The notes below the pieces were generated by a model. That model had not been told where the DNA came from, ran no database searches, and saw only the letters and a program-made list of their open reading frames with translations. Shown one piece after another: positions 24,732-31,957 of a stretch of DNA of 64,000 bases. The position numbers were made by a program, and so were the translations under genes. Within the stretch, counting starts at the first letter, position 1, and each line of letters begins with the position of its first letter. The stretch is taken from NCBI RefSeq assembly GCF_004340665.1, contig NZ_SLWO01000001.1, positions 436,450 to 500,449 of the forward strand. The letters run 5' to 3'. Source of the stretch: Pedobacter psychrotolerans. GTDB lineage: Bacteria; Bacteroidota; Bacteroidia; Sphingobacteriales; Sphingobacteriaceae.

Positions 24732-24783
24732 TACATTTGCAACCCCGATAGGTAGGGGAAATTAAAAGACCACGAGAGGAGGT
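24732..24783 (+). promoter_or_regulatory. rpsU promoter -7 box and strong Shine-Dalgarno
   Basis: TACATTTG (24732-24739) is a perfect -7 box. AGGAGGT at 24777-24783, 11 nt before the ATG, is a full Shine-Dalgarno. Bacteroidota genes mostly lack these because bS21, bS18 and bS6 occlude the 16S tail; a strong SD on rpsU is known to let bS21-deficient ribosomes translate it preferentially, giving autoregulation. Confidence 0.8.
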
Positions 24784-24794
24784 ATTTCAGCGTT

Positions 24795-24989
24795 ATGATC
24801 ATTATTAACATTAAAGACGGCGAATCATTAGATAAAGCCCTTAAACGTTTCAAGAAAAAGTTTGAAAAAACTGGTGTATTGAGAGAACTACGTAGTCGCC
24901 AAGCATACGAGAAAAAATCCGTTGCTCGTCGTACTGAAATTAAACATGCTGTTTACATTCAGAATATGAATCAAGACACAACTTCATAG
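24795..24989 (+). CDS. rpsU: 30S ribosomal protein bS21
   Basis: A 64-residue basic protein of the small subunit that sits near the 3' end of 16S rRNA. The sequence MIIINIKDGESLDKALKRFK and the Arg/Lys-rich RELRSRQAYEKKSVARR segment are standard bS21. In Bacteroidota bS21 helps cover the anti-Shine-Dalgarno, so it shapes start-site choice across the genome. Its own strong SD fits autogenous control. It has its own promoter and a terminator directly downstream. Confidence 0.95.
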   Translation: MIIINIKDGESLDKALKRFKKKFEKTGVLRELRSRQAYEKKSVARRTEIKHAVYIQNMNQDTTS

Positions 24990-25009
24990 TTGTTCAAGAT
25001 ATAGTTATT

Positions 25010-25046
25010 AAAGCCTTTCGATGTTACATCGAAAGGCTTTTTTGTT
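25010..25046 (+). terminator. Terminator of rpsU
   Basis: AAAGCCTTTCGATG / CATCGAAAGGCTTT hairpin (25010-25040) with a short TTA-type loop and a T-run; 20 nt after the stop. Confidence 0.92.
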
Positions 25047-25145
25047 TATAGCCCTTATTCGTAATCTTGGCTAAACAATTCATTAATCATTTCTTTATAT
25101 CGAAACAATTTGTAACTTCATATCAATGCAGCTAAATGATATTGA

Positions 25146-26030
25146 ATGTTAATCGATAGTTTTATTAGATATTTAACCCACGAGAAACGCTATTCTAAGC
25201 ACACTGTTTCGTCCTATCTCGCTGACTTGATTCAGTTTGAAGAATACATTACTGCCACATTCAATTTAACTATTCCTGATGTAAAACATAGCCATCTCCG
25301 GAGCTATATGGTTAATTTGATGGAAGAAAAAAGGTCTGAAACCACCATTAATAGAAAGATATCTACGTTAAGAAGCTTTTATAAGTTTTTAATGAAAGAG
25401 GGGCAAATTGTGCAAAACCCTACAGGTTTACTTAAGGCACCAAAAATTCCTAAGCGGCTTCCTGTGTTTATTGATGCGCAAAAGATGGATCAACTCCTTG
25501 ATTCTGAAAACTATTTTGATGATGGTTTTCCTTCTGTGCGTGACCACCTGGTTATTGAATTGCTTTTTGGTACGGGGATTCGTTTGGCAGAATTAATTTC
25601 ATTAAAAGAAGCAGATGTAGATGTTTATGCCGGTACTATAAAAGTTTTGGGTAAAAGGAATAAGGAAAGAATTATTCCTGTAAATAAACCGCTTATTAAT
25701 CAATTGAATATTTATGTTGAACAAAAAAAGTTACAAAACTTTAATAACAATTTGCTTAACTTAATCGTTACCAATACAGGTGCTGCGGCATATCCAAAAT
25801 TAATATACCGCATTGTTACCTCATACCTAAACTACATATCAACCAATGAGAAAAGAAGTCCACACGTTCTGCGGCATAGTTACGCCACTTCTCTGTTAAA
25901 TGCAGGAGCAGATTTAAACGCCATCAAAGAACTTTTGGGGCATGCAAGTTTAGCAGCTACCCAGGTTTACACACACAATTCAATCGAAAGATTAAAAACA
26001 ATTTATAAACAAGCCCATCCAAAGGCATAA
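25146..26030 (+). CDS. xerC: Tyrosine recombinase, XerC/XerD type
   Basis: A 294-residue site-specific recombinase of the family that resolves chromosome dimers at dif. The N-terminal SAM-like core-binding domain spans about 1-85. The catalytic residues are all visible: R146 (GTGIRLAEL), K170, H240 and R243 (HVLRHSYATSLLNAG), H266 (LLGHASLAATQVYTH) and the nucleophile Y275. Length and sequence fit the housekeeping Xer group rather than an integrase of a mobile element. hpf follows after 14 nt, a linkage often seen in Bacteroidota. Whether it is XerC or XerD cannot be decided from this gene alone. Confidence 0.92.
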   Translation: MLIDSFIRYLTHEKRYSKHTVSSYLADLIQFEEYITATFNLTIPDVKHSHLRSYMVNLMEEKRSETTINRKISTLRSFYKFLMKEGQIVQNPTGLLKAPKIPKRLPVFIDAQKMDQLLDSENYFDDGFPSVRDHLVIELLFGTGIRLAELISLKEADVDVYAGTIKVLGKRNKERIIPVNKPLINQLNIYVEQKKLQNFNNNLLNLIVTNTGAAAYPKLIYRIVTSYLNYISTNEKRSPHVLRHSYATSLLNAGADLNAIKELLGHASLAATQVYTHNSIERLKTIYKQAHPKA

Positions 26031-26033
26031 AAA

Positions 26034-26040
26034 AAGGAGG
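26034..26040 (+). promoter_or_regulatory. Strong Shine-Dalgarno before hpf
   Basis: AAGGAGG, 4 nt before the hpf ATG. It is the second strong SD in a window where such sites are otherwise rare, in an operon-internal position just after the xerC stop. The short spacing is below the usual optimum. Confidence 0.7.
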
Positions 26041-26044
26041 AAAA

Positions 26045-26392
26045 ATGAAAATCGGAGTTCAATCAATCCACTTCAGTGCAGATAGTAAGTTGTTAGAGTT
26101 TATTCAGAAGAAGGCGAACAAGCTGGATCAGTTTTTTGATCAGATTATTAGCGGAGAAGTGTATTTAAAGCTAGAGAATGTAGAGGACGAGGCCAATAAA
26201 ATTAGTGAGATTAAACTGATTGTGCCGGGGGGTACCCTCTTTGCTAAGGAACAATGTAAATCATTTGAAGAGGCTACCGATTTGGCAATTGAGTCGTTGA
26301 GGAAGCAAATTACGAAACATAAAGATAAAACGCGTGCAAAATTAAGTGAACATAAGGCAATTTTAAGTGAAAGCAAAGCATCTGATTACTAA
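26045..26392 (+). CDS. hpf: Ribosome hibernation promoting factor
   Basis: A 115-residue short-type HPF/YfiA protein that binds the decoding centre of idle ribosomes and protects or dimerises them. The beta-alpha-beta-beta-beta-alpha fold is apparent: MKIGVQSIHFSADSKLLEFI, KANKLDQFFDQIISGEVYL, VPGGTLFAKEQCKSFEEATDLAIESLRKQI. It lacks the long C-terminal domain of the long-type HPF. It is co-transcribed with the recombinase gene. An SD-led hpf could be translated preferentially when ribosomes lack bS21, an attractive but untested link to rpsU nearby. Confidence 0.9.
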   Translation: MKIGVQSIHFSADSKLLEFIQKKANKLDQFFDQIISGEVYLKLENVEDEANKISEIKLIVPGGTLFAKEQCKSFEEATDLAIESLRKQITKHKDKTRAKLSEHKAILSESKASDY

Positions 26393-26421
26393 GTAGGTAT
26401 TGTGTTTAAATACAAATTTGA

Positions 26422-26455
26422 AGATAGCGAACTTAAAAAGTTCGCTATTTTTTTT
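26422..26455 (+). terminator. Terminator of the xerC-hpf unit
   Basis: ATAGCGAACT / AGTTCGCTAT (26424-26433 / 26439-26448) followed by eight T. Confidence 0.93.
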
Positions 26456-26463
26456 CGAATTTA

Positions 26464-26494
26464 TTTTGAACTGAAATATAAGTGTGTATATTTG
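26464..26494 (+). promoter_or_regulatory. Promoter of the tRNA cluster
   Basis: TTTTG (26464-26468) and TATATTTG (26487-26494) with 18 bp between them: near-perfect -33 and -7 boxes of the Bacteroidota housekeeping sigma factor. The first tRNA starts about 130 nt downstream. Confidence 0.85.
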
Positions 26495-26622
26495 CATTCC
26501 CTTTCGGAAACGGTGTTAAGCCAATCAGAAAAGGATAGTTCTTTAAAAAGATAAACTTTTAAAAAAAACACGTTAATTGTATGAAAAATGAAGATTTTTC
26601 GTATCATTGCACAAATTTAAAA

Positions 26623-26695
<73 letters not shown>

Positions 26696-26732
26696 CTTTT
26701 ATTTTAAGGTGTCAACATTTTAAGATAAAGAT

Positions 26733-26815
26733 GGGGGGATTCCAGAGCGGCCAAATGGGACAGACTGTAACTCTGTTATCGCAAGATTTCGAAGGTTCGA
26801 ATCCTTCTCCCCCCA
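26733..26815 (+). tRNA. tRNA-Tyr(GTA)
   Basis: Acceptor GGGGGGA / TCCCCCC, anticodon stem CAGA / TCTG with loop CTGTAAC (anticodon GTA, 26767-26769), a long class-II variable arm, and T loop TTCGAAT. Discriminator A is followed by an encoded CCA (26816-26818), unlike the other three in the cluster. Confidence 0.96.
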
Positions 26816-26899
26816 CCAATTTATTTTAGATTGTAGATTGACGATTTTAGATTGGAACATTCAATCGTAATTCGTAAATTAAAAATCTAAAATTAATAA

Positions 26900-26972
26900 G
26901 CGGAAGTAGCTCAGTTGGTAGAGCGATAGCCTTCCAAGCTATAGGTCGCGAGTTCGAACCTCGTCTTCCGCT
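26900..26972 (+). tRNA. tRNA-Gly(TCC)
   Basis: Acceptor GCGGAAG / CTTCCGC, anticodon stem ATAGC / GCTAT, loop CTTCCAA (anticodon TCC, 26933-26935), T loop TTCGAAC. Discriminator T. Confidence 0.97.
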
Positions 26973-27049
26973 CTTAAATAAGTTGAGTAGTTGGCAATTG
27001 GCGGTTTGCAGTTACTGATAACTGGCAGCTGAAAACTGGAAACTAAATA

Positions 27050-27121
<72 letters not shown>

Positions 27122-27240
27122 CAGGTATAATAAAGCTTTGTTAAATCTGTTAAAGATACAGAAGAGGCAAGGTTTTTTGTGTTGGAAAAACAATAATTAA
27201 AAATAATAAAAAGTTAACCTACTAATTAGTTATAAATAAA

Positions 27241-28428
27241 ATGGCAAAAGAAAAATTTGACCGCAGTAAACCGCACTTAAACATCGGTACAATCGGTCAC
27301 GTCGATCACGGTAAAACAACTTTAACAGCAGCTATTACAAAAGTTTTGGCTGATGCAGGTTTATCTGAGGCACGTTCATTCGATTCAATTGACTCTGCTC
27401 CAGAGGAAAAAGAAAGAGGTATTACAATCAATACAGCTCACGTTGAGTATTCAACAGCTAACCGTCACTATGCACACGTTGACTGTCCAGGTCACGCGGA
27501 TTATGTGAAAAACATGGTTACTGGTGCTGCTCAAATGGACGGTGCAATTATCGTTGTTGCTGCTACTGATGGTCCAATGCCACAAACTCGCGAGCACATC
27601 TTATTGGCTCGTCAGGTAGGTGTTCCTTCATTAGTTGTATTCATGAATAAAGTGGATATGGTTGATGATCCTGAATTATTAGAATTAGTTGAAATGGAAG
27701 TTCGTGAATTATTATCATTCTACGATTTCCCTGGTGATGATATTCCAGTAATCCAAGGTTCTGCATTAGGTGGGTTAAATGGTGATGCTAAATGGGTTAG
27801 TAAAATCATGGAATTAATGGATGCTGTTGATAGCTACATTCCAATTCCTCCACGTTTAACTGAACTTCCTTTCTTAATGCCTGTTGAAGATGTATTCTCA
27901 ATTACTGGTCGTGGTACTGTTGCTACTGGTCGTATTGAGCGTGGTGTAATCAACTCTGGAGATCCAGTTGAGATCTTAGGTATGGGTGCTGAGAACTTAA
28001 AATCTACAGTAACTGGTGTTGAAATGTTCCGTAAAATTTTAGATTACGGTGAAGCTGGTGATAACGTAGGTTTATTGTTACGTGGTATTGAGAAAGCTGA
28101 TATCCGTCGTGGTATGGTAATCTGTAAACCAGGTTCAGTAACTCCTCACGCTGATTTCAAAGCTGAAATCTATGTATTATCAAAAGCAGAAGGTGGTCGT
28201 CACACACCATTCTTTAACAAATATCGTCCTCAATTCTATTTCCGTACTACAGATGTAACTGGTGAAATTTCACTAGCTGAAGGAACTGAAATGGTAATGC
28301 CAGGTGATAACGTTACAATTTCTGTGAAATTGATTTCTCCTATCGCAATGGAAAAAGGTCTACGTTTCGCTATCCGTGAAGGTGGTAGAACAGTAGGTGC
28401 TGGTCAGGTAACTGAAATCTTAGCTTAA
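27241..28428 (+). CDS. tuf: Elongation factor Tu
   Basis: The GTPase that carries aminoacyl-tRNA to the ribosome. 395 residues with GHVDHGKT (P-loop, about 19-26), the switch region with [17 protein letters not shown] (G3) and NKVD (G4), and the two beta-barrel domains ending in [15 protein letters not shown]. The ATG at 27241 gives the canonical [12 protein letters not shown] start. Upstream are four tRNAs and downstream tRNA-Trp, secE and nusG, the common tufB-type arrangement. Codon choice is visibly biased to a few preferred codons, as expected for high expression. Confidence 0.99.
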   Translation: MAKEKFDRSKPHLNIGTIGHVDHGKTTLTAAITKVLADAGLSEARSFDSIDSAPEEKERGITINTAHVEYSTANRHYAHVDCPGHADYVKNMVTGAAQMDGAIIVVAATDGPMPQTREHILLARQVGVPSLVVFMNKVDMVDDPELLELVEMEVRELLSFYDFPGDDIPVIQGSALGGLNGDAKWVSKIMELMDAVDSYIPIPPRLTELPFLMPVEDVFSITGRGTVATGRIERGVINSGDPVEILGMGAENLKSTVTGVEMFRKILDYGEAGDNVGLLLRGIEKADIRRGMVICKPGSVTPHADFKAEIYVLSKAEGGRHTPFFNKYRPQFYFRTTDVTGEISLAEGTEMVMPGDNVTISVKLISPIAMEKGLRFAIREGGRTVGAGQVTEILA

Positions 28429-28447
28429 TTTTAAGCTTTAATAATAT

Positions 28448-28478
28448 AAAAAGAGCTGGTCAAGGCTAGCTCTTTTTT
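28448..28478 (+). terminator. Terminator between tuf and tRNA-Trp
   Basis: AAAGAGCT / AGCTCTTT hairpin (28450-28457 / 28468-28475) with a T-run, only 7 nt before the tRNA. It may act as a partial terminator or as a processing site. Confidence 0.8.
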
Positions 28479-28484
28479 ATATAC

Positions 28485-28555
28485 ACGGGAATAGTTCAAC
28501 GGTAGAATAGAGGTCTCCAAAACCTTTGATCAGGGTTCGAATCCTTGTTCCCGTG
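28485..28555 (+). tRNA. tRNA-Trp(CCA)
   Basis: Acceptor ACGGGAA / TTCCCGT with discriminator G, the Trp identity base; anticodon stem GAGGT / ACCTT, loop CTCCAAA (anticodon CCA, 28517-28519); T loop TTCGAAT. The tuf-trnW-secE-nusG order is widely conserved. Confidence 0.97.
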
Positions 28556-28570
28556 CTAAACATAATGATT

Positions 28571-28655
28571 GAGTATCAGAATGAGTGAATGATTGATTGA
28601 AGCGAAGCTTTGAGATAAATATCATTCACTCATTTACTCATTCACTCATTCAATA
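28571..28655. repeat. Low-complexity inverted and tandem repeat
   Basis: GAATGAGTGAATGATTGA on the left can fold against tandem CATTCACTCATT units on the right (28622-28650), with an AAGCGAAGCTT centre. It fills the gap between tRNA-Trp and secE. Confidence 0.65.
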
Positions 28656-28662
28656 ATTTGAT

Positions 28663-28860
28663 ATGGCTAAAGTAGTTGAGTTTATAAAAGAATCATACGA
28701 TGAAATGACCAGTAAGGTTACTTGGCCTACCTGGGGAGAACTTCAAAGTTCTGCGATTCTTGTTTTAGTGGCTTCTCTAATTATTGCATTGGTTATTTTT
28801 GCAATGGATAAGGGATCTACTTTTGTGTTAGATACTTTTTATAAATCACTTTCTAATTAA
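28663..28860 (+). CDS. secE: Preprotein translocase subunit SecE
   Basis: A 65-residue short-type SecE, the essential clamp of the SecYEG channel. It has an amphipathic cytoplasmic helix (VVEFIKESYDEMTSKVTWPTW, including the conserved KVTWPT motif) followed by a single membrane helix (about 29-49, SSAILVLVASLIIALVIFAM). nusG follows 9 nt downstream, the nearly universal bacterial pairing. Confidence 0.95.
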   Translation: MAKVVEFIKESYDEMTSKVTWPTWGELQSSAILVLVASLIIALVIFAMDKGSTFVLDTFYKSLSN

Positions 28861-28869
28861 TATTTACTA

Positions 28870-29409
28870 ATGAGCGATCTAAAGTGGTACGTTGTAAGGG
28901 CGGTTAGCGGTAAAGAAAAGAAGGTAAAACAATACATTGATGCTGAGATCAGCCGTTTAGGTTTCTCTCATTTGGTTCCTCAGGTATTAATCCCGATGGA
29001 GAAATATTACCAAATGAAAGATGGTAAAAAGATTGCCAAAGAACGTAACTTTTATCCGGGTTATGTTTTAATTGAAGCTACTTTAGATGGAGAGTTAGAG
29101 CACATTATTAAGGGTATTAACAGTGTTATTGGTTTCTTAGGTGATAAAGCTGGTAATCCAATTCCAATGCGTCAGGCAGAGGTGAATCGCATCTTAGGTG
29201 TGGTTGATGAAATGAGTGAACAAGGTGAAACCATGAATGTTCCTTATTATGTTGGTGAAGGTATTAAGGTTATGGATGGACCTTTCAACGGTTTCTCTGG
29301 TGTAATTGAAGAAGTGAACGAAGAGAAGAAAAAATTAAAGGTAATGGTTAAGATTTTTGGACGTAAAACTCCATTGGAACTTAACTATATGCAAGTAGAA
29401 AAAGAGTAA
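28870..29409 (+). CDS. nusG: Transcription termination/antitermination factor NusG
   Basis: A 179-residue transcription elongation factor that binds RNA polymerase and couples it to the ribosome or Rho. The NGN domain is at about 1-115 (WYVVRAVSGKEKKVKQYID, ERNFYPGYVLIE) and a KOW domain at about 125-179 (GEGIKVMDGPFNGFSGVIEEV). It is transcribed with secE and followed by a terminator, so it is separate from the ribosomal-protein operon next door. Confidence 0.97.
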   Translation: MSDLKWYVVRAVSGKEKKVKQYIDAEISRLGFSHLVPQVLIPMEKYYQMKDGKKIAKERNFYPGYVLIEATLDGELEHIIKGINSVIGFLGDKAGNPIPMRQAEVNRILGVVDEMSEQGETMNVPYYVGEGIKVMDGPFNGFSGVIEEVNEEKKKLKVMVKIFGRKTPLELNYMQVEKE

Positions 29410-29457
29410 GCAGATCTACGATCGTAGATTTCAGATTTACGATTATCTGAAGATATC

Positions 29458-29488
29458 AAAAGCTTTCCTCAAATAGGAAAGCTTTTTT
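29458..29488 (+). terminator. Terminator of secE-nusG
   Basis: AAAAGCTTTCCT / AGGAAAGCTTTT hairpin with loop CAAAT and a T-run. Confidence 0.92.
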
Positions 29489-29549
29489 GTTACAAGTAAA
29501 TTTGATTTCACTATATAATGTTTATATTAAAATTATTTTACCTAATCTA

Positions 29550-29587
29550 TTGCAGGACTGCAAGATTATCCATATCTTTGCAGTCCT
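29550..29587 (+). promoter_or_regulatory. rplK promoter overlapped by an inverted repeat
   Basis: TTG (29550-29552) and TATCTTTG (29573-29580) are 20 bp apart, a strong housekeeping promoter. AGGACTGCA (29554-29562) and TGCAGTCCT (29579-29587) form a perfect 9-bp inverted repeat that lies in the spacer and across the -7 box, so a bound repressor would block it. The rplK start is about 85 nt downstream. Confidence 0.75.
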
Positions 29588-29671
29588 TTAAGCTTTATAG
29601 GAGCTATGAGGAATTAAATGTTACATGCTTCCAATATTTAACATTGAGTTTTAAATAAACAAAAACACAAA

Positions 29672-30115
29672 ATGGCAAAAGAAGTCAGTGCAATGATCAA
29701 ATTACAGATCAAAGGCGGAGCGGCAAATCCATCGCCACCAGTAGGACCTGCGTTAGGTGCTAAAGGGGTGAACATTATGGAGTTTTGCAAACAGTACAAC
29801 GCTCGTACCCAAGATAAAGCAGGTAAAGTATTGCCAGTTGTAATTACTGTTTATGCTGATAAGTCATTCGAATTCATCATCAAAACCCCTCCGGTAGCTA
29901 TCCAGTTAAAAGATGCTACTAAATTACAGAGTGGTTCTGCTGAGCCTAACCGTAAGAAAGTTGGGTCGGTGACCTGGGACCAGATTAAAGTTATTGCTGA
30001 AGATAAAATGCCTGATTTAAATGCATTTACAATCGAATCTGCAATGAGTATGGTTGCTGGAACAGCACGCAGTATGGGAATCACCGTTTCTGGTGACGCA
30101 CCCTGGAACAATTAA
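29672..30115 (+). CDS. rplK: 50S ribosomal protein uL11
   Basis: A 147-residue large-subunit protein that binds the GTPase-associated region of 23S rRNA together with uL10. The N-terminal domain ([20 protein letters not shown]) and C-terminal RNA-binding domain ([17 protein letters not shown]) are canonical. First gene of the L11-L1-L10-L12 unit, behind its own promoter. The uL1 gene follows 20 nt downstream. Confidence 0.98.
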   Translation: MAKEVSAMIKLQIKGGAANPSPPVGPALGAKGVNIMEFCKQYNARTQDKAGKVLPVVITVYADKSFEFIIKTPPVAIQLKDATKLQSGSAEPNRKKVGSVTWDQIKVIAEDKMPDLNAFTIESAMSMVAGTARSMGITVSGDAPWNN

Positions 30116-30135
30116 TTAAAAAACAGTTTACAACA

Positions 30136-30834
30136 GTGGCGAAATTAACTAAAAATCAAAAAAAGGCACATGCTAAGATAGAAGCTGGTAAAGCTTATAC
30201 TTTACAGGCTGCTGCTGCTTTGGTAAAAGAAATCACTACCACTAAATTCGATGCATCAGTTGATATTGATGTATCTTTAGGTGTTGATCCGCGTAAAGCG
30301 AATCAAATGGTACGTGGGATTGCTACTTTACCACACGGAACAGGTAAAACTGTACGTGTTTTAGCTTTAGTAACTCCTGATAAGGAAGAAGAAGCAAAAG
30401 CAGCTGGTGCAGACTTCGTAGGTTTAGACGAGTATGTAGCTAAAATTGAAGGTGGTTGGACCGATGTAGACATTATTATCACTACACCAGCTTGTATGGC
30501 TAAGGTAGGTAAATTGGGCCGTGTTTTAGGTCCAAGGAACTTAATGCCTAATCCAAAATCAGGTACAGTAACTAACGATGTTGGTAAAGCTGTAACTGAG
30601 GTTAAAGCAGGTAAGATTGATTTTAAAGTAGACAAAACGGGTATCATACACGCCTCGATAGGAAAAGTATCATTCCCAGCAGACAAAATTTATGAGAATG
30701 CACTTGAAATTATTCAAGTAATTTCAAAATTAAAACCTTCTGCTGCAAAAGGAACTTATTTTAAAAGCATTCACGTGTCTTCTACTATGAGTCCTGGGAT
30801 TGCAATTGAAACTAAATCAGTAGCGGGGATCTAA
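30136..30834 (+). CDS. rplA: 50S ribosomal protein uL1
   Basis: A 232-residue protein of the mobile L1 stalk, which helps release deacylated tRNA. The sequence [21 protein letters not shown] and the [16 protein letters not shown] signature are typical. The start codon is GTG at 30136; no ATG is available close by and the N-terminus is canonical. In many bacteria uL1 represses its own operon by binding the mRNA leader; I did not identify such a site here. Confidence 0.98.
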   Translation: MAKLTKNQKKAHAKIEAGKAYTLQAAAALVKEITTTKFDASVDIDVSLGVDPRKANQMVRGIATLPHGTGKTVRVLALVTPDKEEEAKAAGADFVGLDEYVAKIEGGWTDVDIIITTPACMAKVGKLGRVLGPRNLMPNPKSGTVTNDVGKAVTEVKAGKIDFKVDKTGIIHASIGKVSFPADKIYENALEIIQVISKLKPSAAKGTYFKSIHVSSTMSPGIAIETKSVAGI

Positions 30835-30836
30835 TC

Positions 30837-31358
30837 ATGAACAGAGAAGAAAAAAACGAAGTAGTTTTAGAACTACAAGGACAAATGCAAGAGTATGGCA
30901 ATTTCTATATTGCTGATACTTCTAGCCTTTCTGTTGAGCAGATCAATAACATCCGCCGCAAATGTTTCGAAGATGATATCATTATGAAGGTTGCTAAAAA
31001 CTCTTTAATCCGCAAAGCGATTGAAGGTTTAGATGGCGATGCTTCTGAGATATACGAAGCCCTTAAAGGTTCATCATCATTATTATTCTCAAAAACAGCA
31101 AACGCTCCGGCTAAGTTGATTAAAGCTTTGAGAAGAACATCTGATAAACCATTGCTTAAAGCAGCATTTATAGATTCATCAGTATACGTTGGTGATGATC
31201 AATTGAATAACTTAGTAAGCTTAAAATCGAGAGAAGAGCTTATTGGCGATATCATTGGATTATTACAATCACCAGCGAAAAATGTTGTATCTGCGCTTAA
31301 ATCAAGCGGAGGCAAAATTGCAGGAATTGTTAAAACTCTTCAAGAAAGAGAAGGTTAA
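30837..31358 (+). CDS. rplJ: 50S ribosomal protein uL10
   Basis: A 173-residue stalk base protein that anchors the bL12 dimers. The N-terminal rRNA-binding part (MNREEKNEVVLELQGQMQEY, then IRRKCFEDDIIMKVAKNSLI) and the C-terminal helix that carries bL12 (SPAKNVVSALKSSGGKIAGI) are visible. It starts 2 nt after the uL1 stop, so translation is probably coupled. Confidence 0.97.
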   Translation: MNREEKNEVVLELQGQMQEYGNFYIADTSSLSVEQINNIRRKCFEDDIIMKVAKNSLIRKAIEGLDGDASEIYEALKGSSSLLFSKTANAPAKLIKALRRTSDKPLLKAAFIDSSVYVGDDQLNNLVSLKSREELIGDIIGLLQSPAKNVVSALKSSGGKIAGIVKTLQEREG

Positions 31359-31422
31359 CGAACACCTTAAGTTCGCAAATAAAACAAAATTATTTTACGT
31401 AAAAATTTAAAATCTTAATAAA

Positions 31423-31800
31423 ATGGCAGATTTAAAATCGTTTGCTGAGCAATTAGTAAACTTAACCGTTAAAGAAGTTAACGAATTAGCTCAAATCTTA
31501 AAAGACGAGTATGGTATCGAGCCTGCAGCTGCTGCTGTAGTTGCTGGTCCTGCTGCTGGTGGTGATGCACCTGCTGCTGCTGCAGAAAAAACATCTTTTG
31601 ATGTAATTCTTAAAGAAGCTGGTGGCGCTAAATTAGCAGTTGTGAAACTTGTTAAAGACTTAACTGGTCTTGGTTTGAAAGAAGCAAAAGACTTAGTTGA
31701 CGGAGCACCAAAAGAATTAAAAGCTGGTGTTACTAAAGACGAAGCAGAAGCTCTTAAAAAACAATTAGAAGAAGCTGGAGCAGTAGTTGAAATTAAGTAA
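31423..31800 (+). CDS. rplL: 50S ribosomal protein bL12
   Basis: A 125-residue acidic protein present in several copies on the ribosomal stalk, where it recruits translation factors. It has the N-terminal dimer domain, an Ala/Gly-rich hinge (about 30-50) and the C-terminal factor-binding domain ([36 protein letters not shown]). The 64-nt gap after uL10 and a hairpin before rpoB fit the usual partial uncoupling of the ribosomal and polymerase parts of the operon. Confidence 0.98.
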   Translation: MADLKSFAEQLVNLTVKEVNELAQILKDEYGIEPAAAAVVAGPAAGGDAPAAAAEKTSFDVILKEAGGAKLAVVKLVKDLTGLGLKEAKDLVDGAPKELKAGVTKDEAEALKKQLEEAGAVVEIK

Positions 31801-31831
31801 TCACTTAATTTAGCTAGGCTAAAAATGTATT

Positions 31832-31860
31832 AGACACCGACTGAAAATGTCGGTGTCTTT
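31832..31860 (+). terminator. Attenuator between rplL and rpoB
   Basis: AGACACCGAC / GTCGGTGTCT hairpin (31832-31841 / 31849-31858) with only a short T-run. It is likely a partial terminator lowering rpoBC relative to bL12, as in other bacteria. Confidence 0.7.
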
Positions 31861-31957
31861 ACCTGTTTATAAACACCTCATTTTGTTTGGTTAATGAGAA
31901 TGTTTCAAACCCGAACCATACAAATAGTTTATTCTTAAACTAAAATCTTTTAGTCCA

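Noticed and set aside
25146..26030. Integrase of a mobile element next to the tRNA cluster
   Set aside because: The protein has the length and motifs of the housekeeping Xer group, is linked to hpf, and no attachment-site duplication of the tRNA 3' ends is seen.
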